From Vibrio pomeroyi (GTDB taxonomy: Bacteria; Pseudomonadota; Gammaproteobacteria; Enterobacterales; Vibrionaceae): a stretch of 64,000 bases of DNA. Under the pieces are notes generated by a model, which saw only the letters and a program-made list of their open reading frames with translations, had not been told where the DNA came from and did no database searches. The translations under genes were made by a program, and so were the position numbers. Where the stretch lies: contig CP090854.1 of NCBI GenBank assembly GCA_041879425.1, positions 2,294,001 through 2,358,000 on the forward strand. The letters are read 5' to 3'. Numbering within the stretch: the stretch's first letter is position 1; each line of letters begins with the position of its first letter. Shown here piece after piece: positions 63,159-64,000 of the stretch.

Positions 63159-64000
63159 CTATATATAACGATGGATACTCAAGTCGTCTGCTTTTATATC
63201 GCAATCAGAGCCACTGACCACACTCGCTAACAACTTTCCTGAACCACATGCCATCGTCCAGCCCAACGTCCCGTGACCAGTATTGGTAAACAGATTCTTA
63301 ATTGGCGTCTTTCCGATGATAGGCGTGCCATCTGGCGTCATCGGCCTTAAACCTGTCCAGTATTCTGCTTTAGAGAAATCACCCGCCTGTGGGAAAAGAT
63401 CTTTAATCACCATATCAATCGTTGCTTTGCGTTTTTCTGGGATCAGGTAATTGAAACCAGCAAGCTCTGCCGTCCCAGCAATACGAATTCGGTCATCGAA
63501 ACGAGTCATCGCTACCTTGTAGGTCTCATCCATAACCGTTGAAGTCGGTGATTTATCTGCACTCACGATCGGCAATGTCAGGGAGTAGCCCTTCACGGGA
63601 TATACAGGAATCGCTAAATCCACTTGCTTGAGCAGTTCACGAGAATAGCTTCCCGAAGCCACCACATAAGCGTCCGCTTTGAATTGACCTTGAGTTGTCG
63701 TAATGCTCTTTATGGTTTGGTTCTGATGATTCAAACTCACCACTTCAGTATCAAACACGAACTGAACGCCAAGCGCCTTTGCTTTCTCAGTTAAGGCTAA
63801 ACAGAACTGGTGGCAATCACCCGTTTCATCATGAGGTAAGTATAAGCCGCCCACAAGCTTGTCTTTCACGTCAACTAATCCCGGTTCCACCGACAGGCAC
63901 TGTTCAACATCAAACAGCGAGTGCTCGATTCCACTTTCTGTTAGTAGCTTCATATCCTGCTGAATCGCGTCCAGTTGCTTCTCGCTTCTGAATACTTGCA
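63159..64000 (-). CDS. dadA: D-amino acid dehydrogenase, small subunit (5' truncated)
   Basis: DadA is an FAD flavoprotein that oxidises D-alanine and other D-amino acids at the membrane. The frame is open to the window end, so the N-terminal FAD-binding third (about 140 residues) is missing. Visible segments are GGLYLPHDETGDCHQF, YVVASGSYSRELL, YPVKGYSLTLPI, TGLRPMTPDGTPIIG and the C-terminal GHGTLGWTMACGSG. A DadX racemase is usually linked, but its position would be outside the window. Confidence 0.95.
   Translation of the reverse strand, partial: QVFRSEKQLDAIQQDMKLLTESGIEHSLFDVEQCLSVEPGLVDVKDKLVGGLYLPHDETGDCHQFCLALTEKAKALGVQFVFDTEVVSLNHQNQTIKSITTTQGQFKADAYVVASGSYSRELLKQVDLAIPVYPVKGYSLTLPIVSADKSPTSTVMDETYKVAMTRFDDRIRIAGTAELAGFNYLIPEKRKATIDMVIKDLFPQAGDFSKAEYWTGLRPMTPDGTPIIGKTPIKNLFTNTGHGTLGWTMACGSGKLLASVVSGSDCDIKADDLSIHRYI

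Overview
The window is a chromosomal segment of a Vibrio-type gammaproteobacterium, most like the Splendidus clade. The evidence is the norspermidine pathway with its fused DABA aminotransferase/decarboxylase, a VarA-UvrC-PgsA block, a separate trpG with fused trpC(F), a T2SS pilotin of the AspS kind beside metE/metR, and moderate GC. It is mostly core genome. There are no phage genes, integron arrays, CRISPR arrays or intact insertion sequences. The first gene (dmsA-like) and the last (dadA) are cut by the window edges.

Layout. 1-3.5 kb: dmsABC-type anaerobic reductase operon. 3.7-6.8 kb: CinA/YfaY-like protein, a DUF3943 envelope protein and a GcvR-like ACT protein. 6.9-12.4 kb (minus): norspermidine operon, DABA aminotransferase/decarboxylase, then carboxynorspermidine dehydrogenase, then nspC, preceded by about 1 kb of gene-free DNA holding dispersed repeats and hairpins. 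13.4-13.9 kb (minus): a four-tRNA operon (Cys, Gly, Leu, Gly). 14.1-17.2 kb (minus): varA/uvrY-uvrC-pgsA. 17.7-24.6 kb: polB, a nucleotidyltransferase, efpL, yciU, a TrmH-family methylase, rluB and yciO. 24.7-32.8 kb: the PHP-domain gene rnm, then the divergent trp operon with promoter/operator, leader peptide, attenuator and trpEGDC(F)BA.

32.8-45.3 kb: slipin and NfeD-protease pair, a DAACS symporter with a PurR-box-like palindrome upstream, a TRAP transporter operon, a hisC paralogue with an amino-acid binding protein, a divergent LysR regulator, yciB and yciA. 45.4-45.6 kb: a 267-bp MITE-like element with 20-bp terminal inverted repeats. 45.8-50.1 kb: yciI, the T2SS pilotin lipoprotein, metE and metR with MetJ boxes. 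50.2-56 kb: a DUF4250 protein, an unknown membrane protein, YgiQ, and an XRE-cupin regulator divergent from a BenE transporter with two matching operators. 56-61.1 kb: a GT2/ArnT/GtrA envelope-glycan operon divergent from an OmpR-type two-component system. 61.2-64 kb: a PLP deaminase-like enzyme, a secreted dienelactone-hydrolase-like protein and dadA.

The window is dominated by amino-acid metabolism (Trp, Met, His-like, D-Ala, norspermidine) and its local control (TrpR/attenuation, MetJ/MetR, a PurR-like site, XRE-cupin). No clearly new multi-gene defence or mobile system is visible. The least explained signals are the structured DNA upstream of the norspermidine operon, the MITE-like element, the paired XRE operators, the two-component/glycan locus, and a few uncharacterised membrane or secreted proteins.
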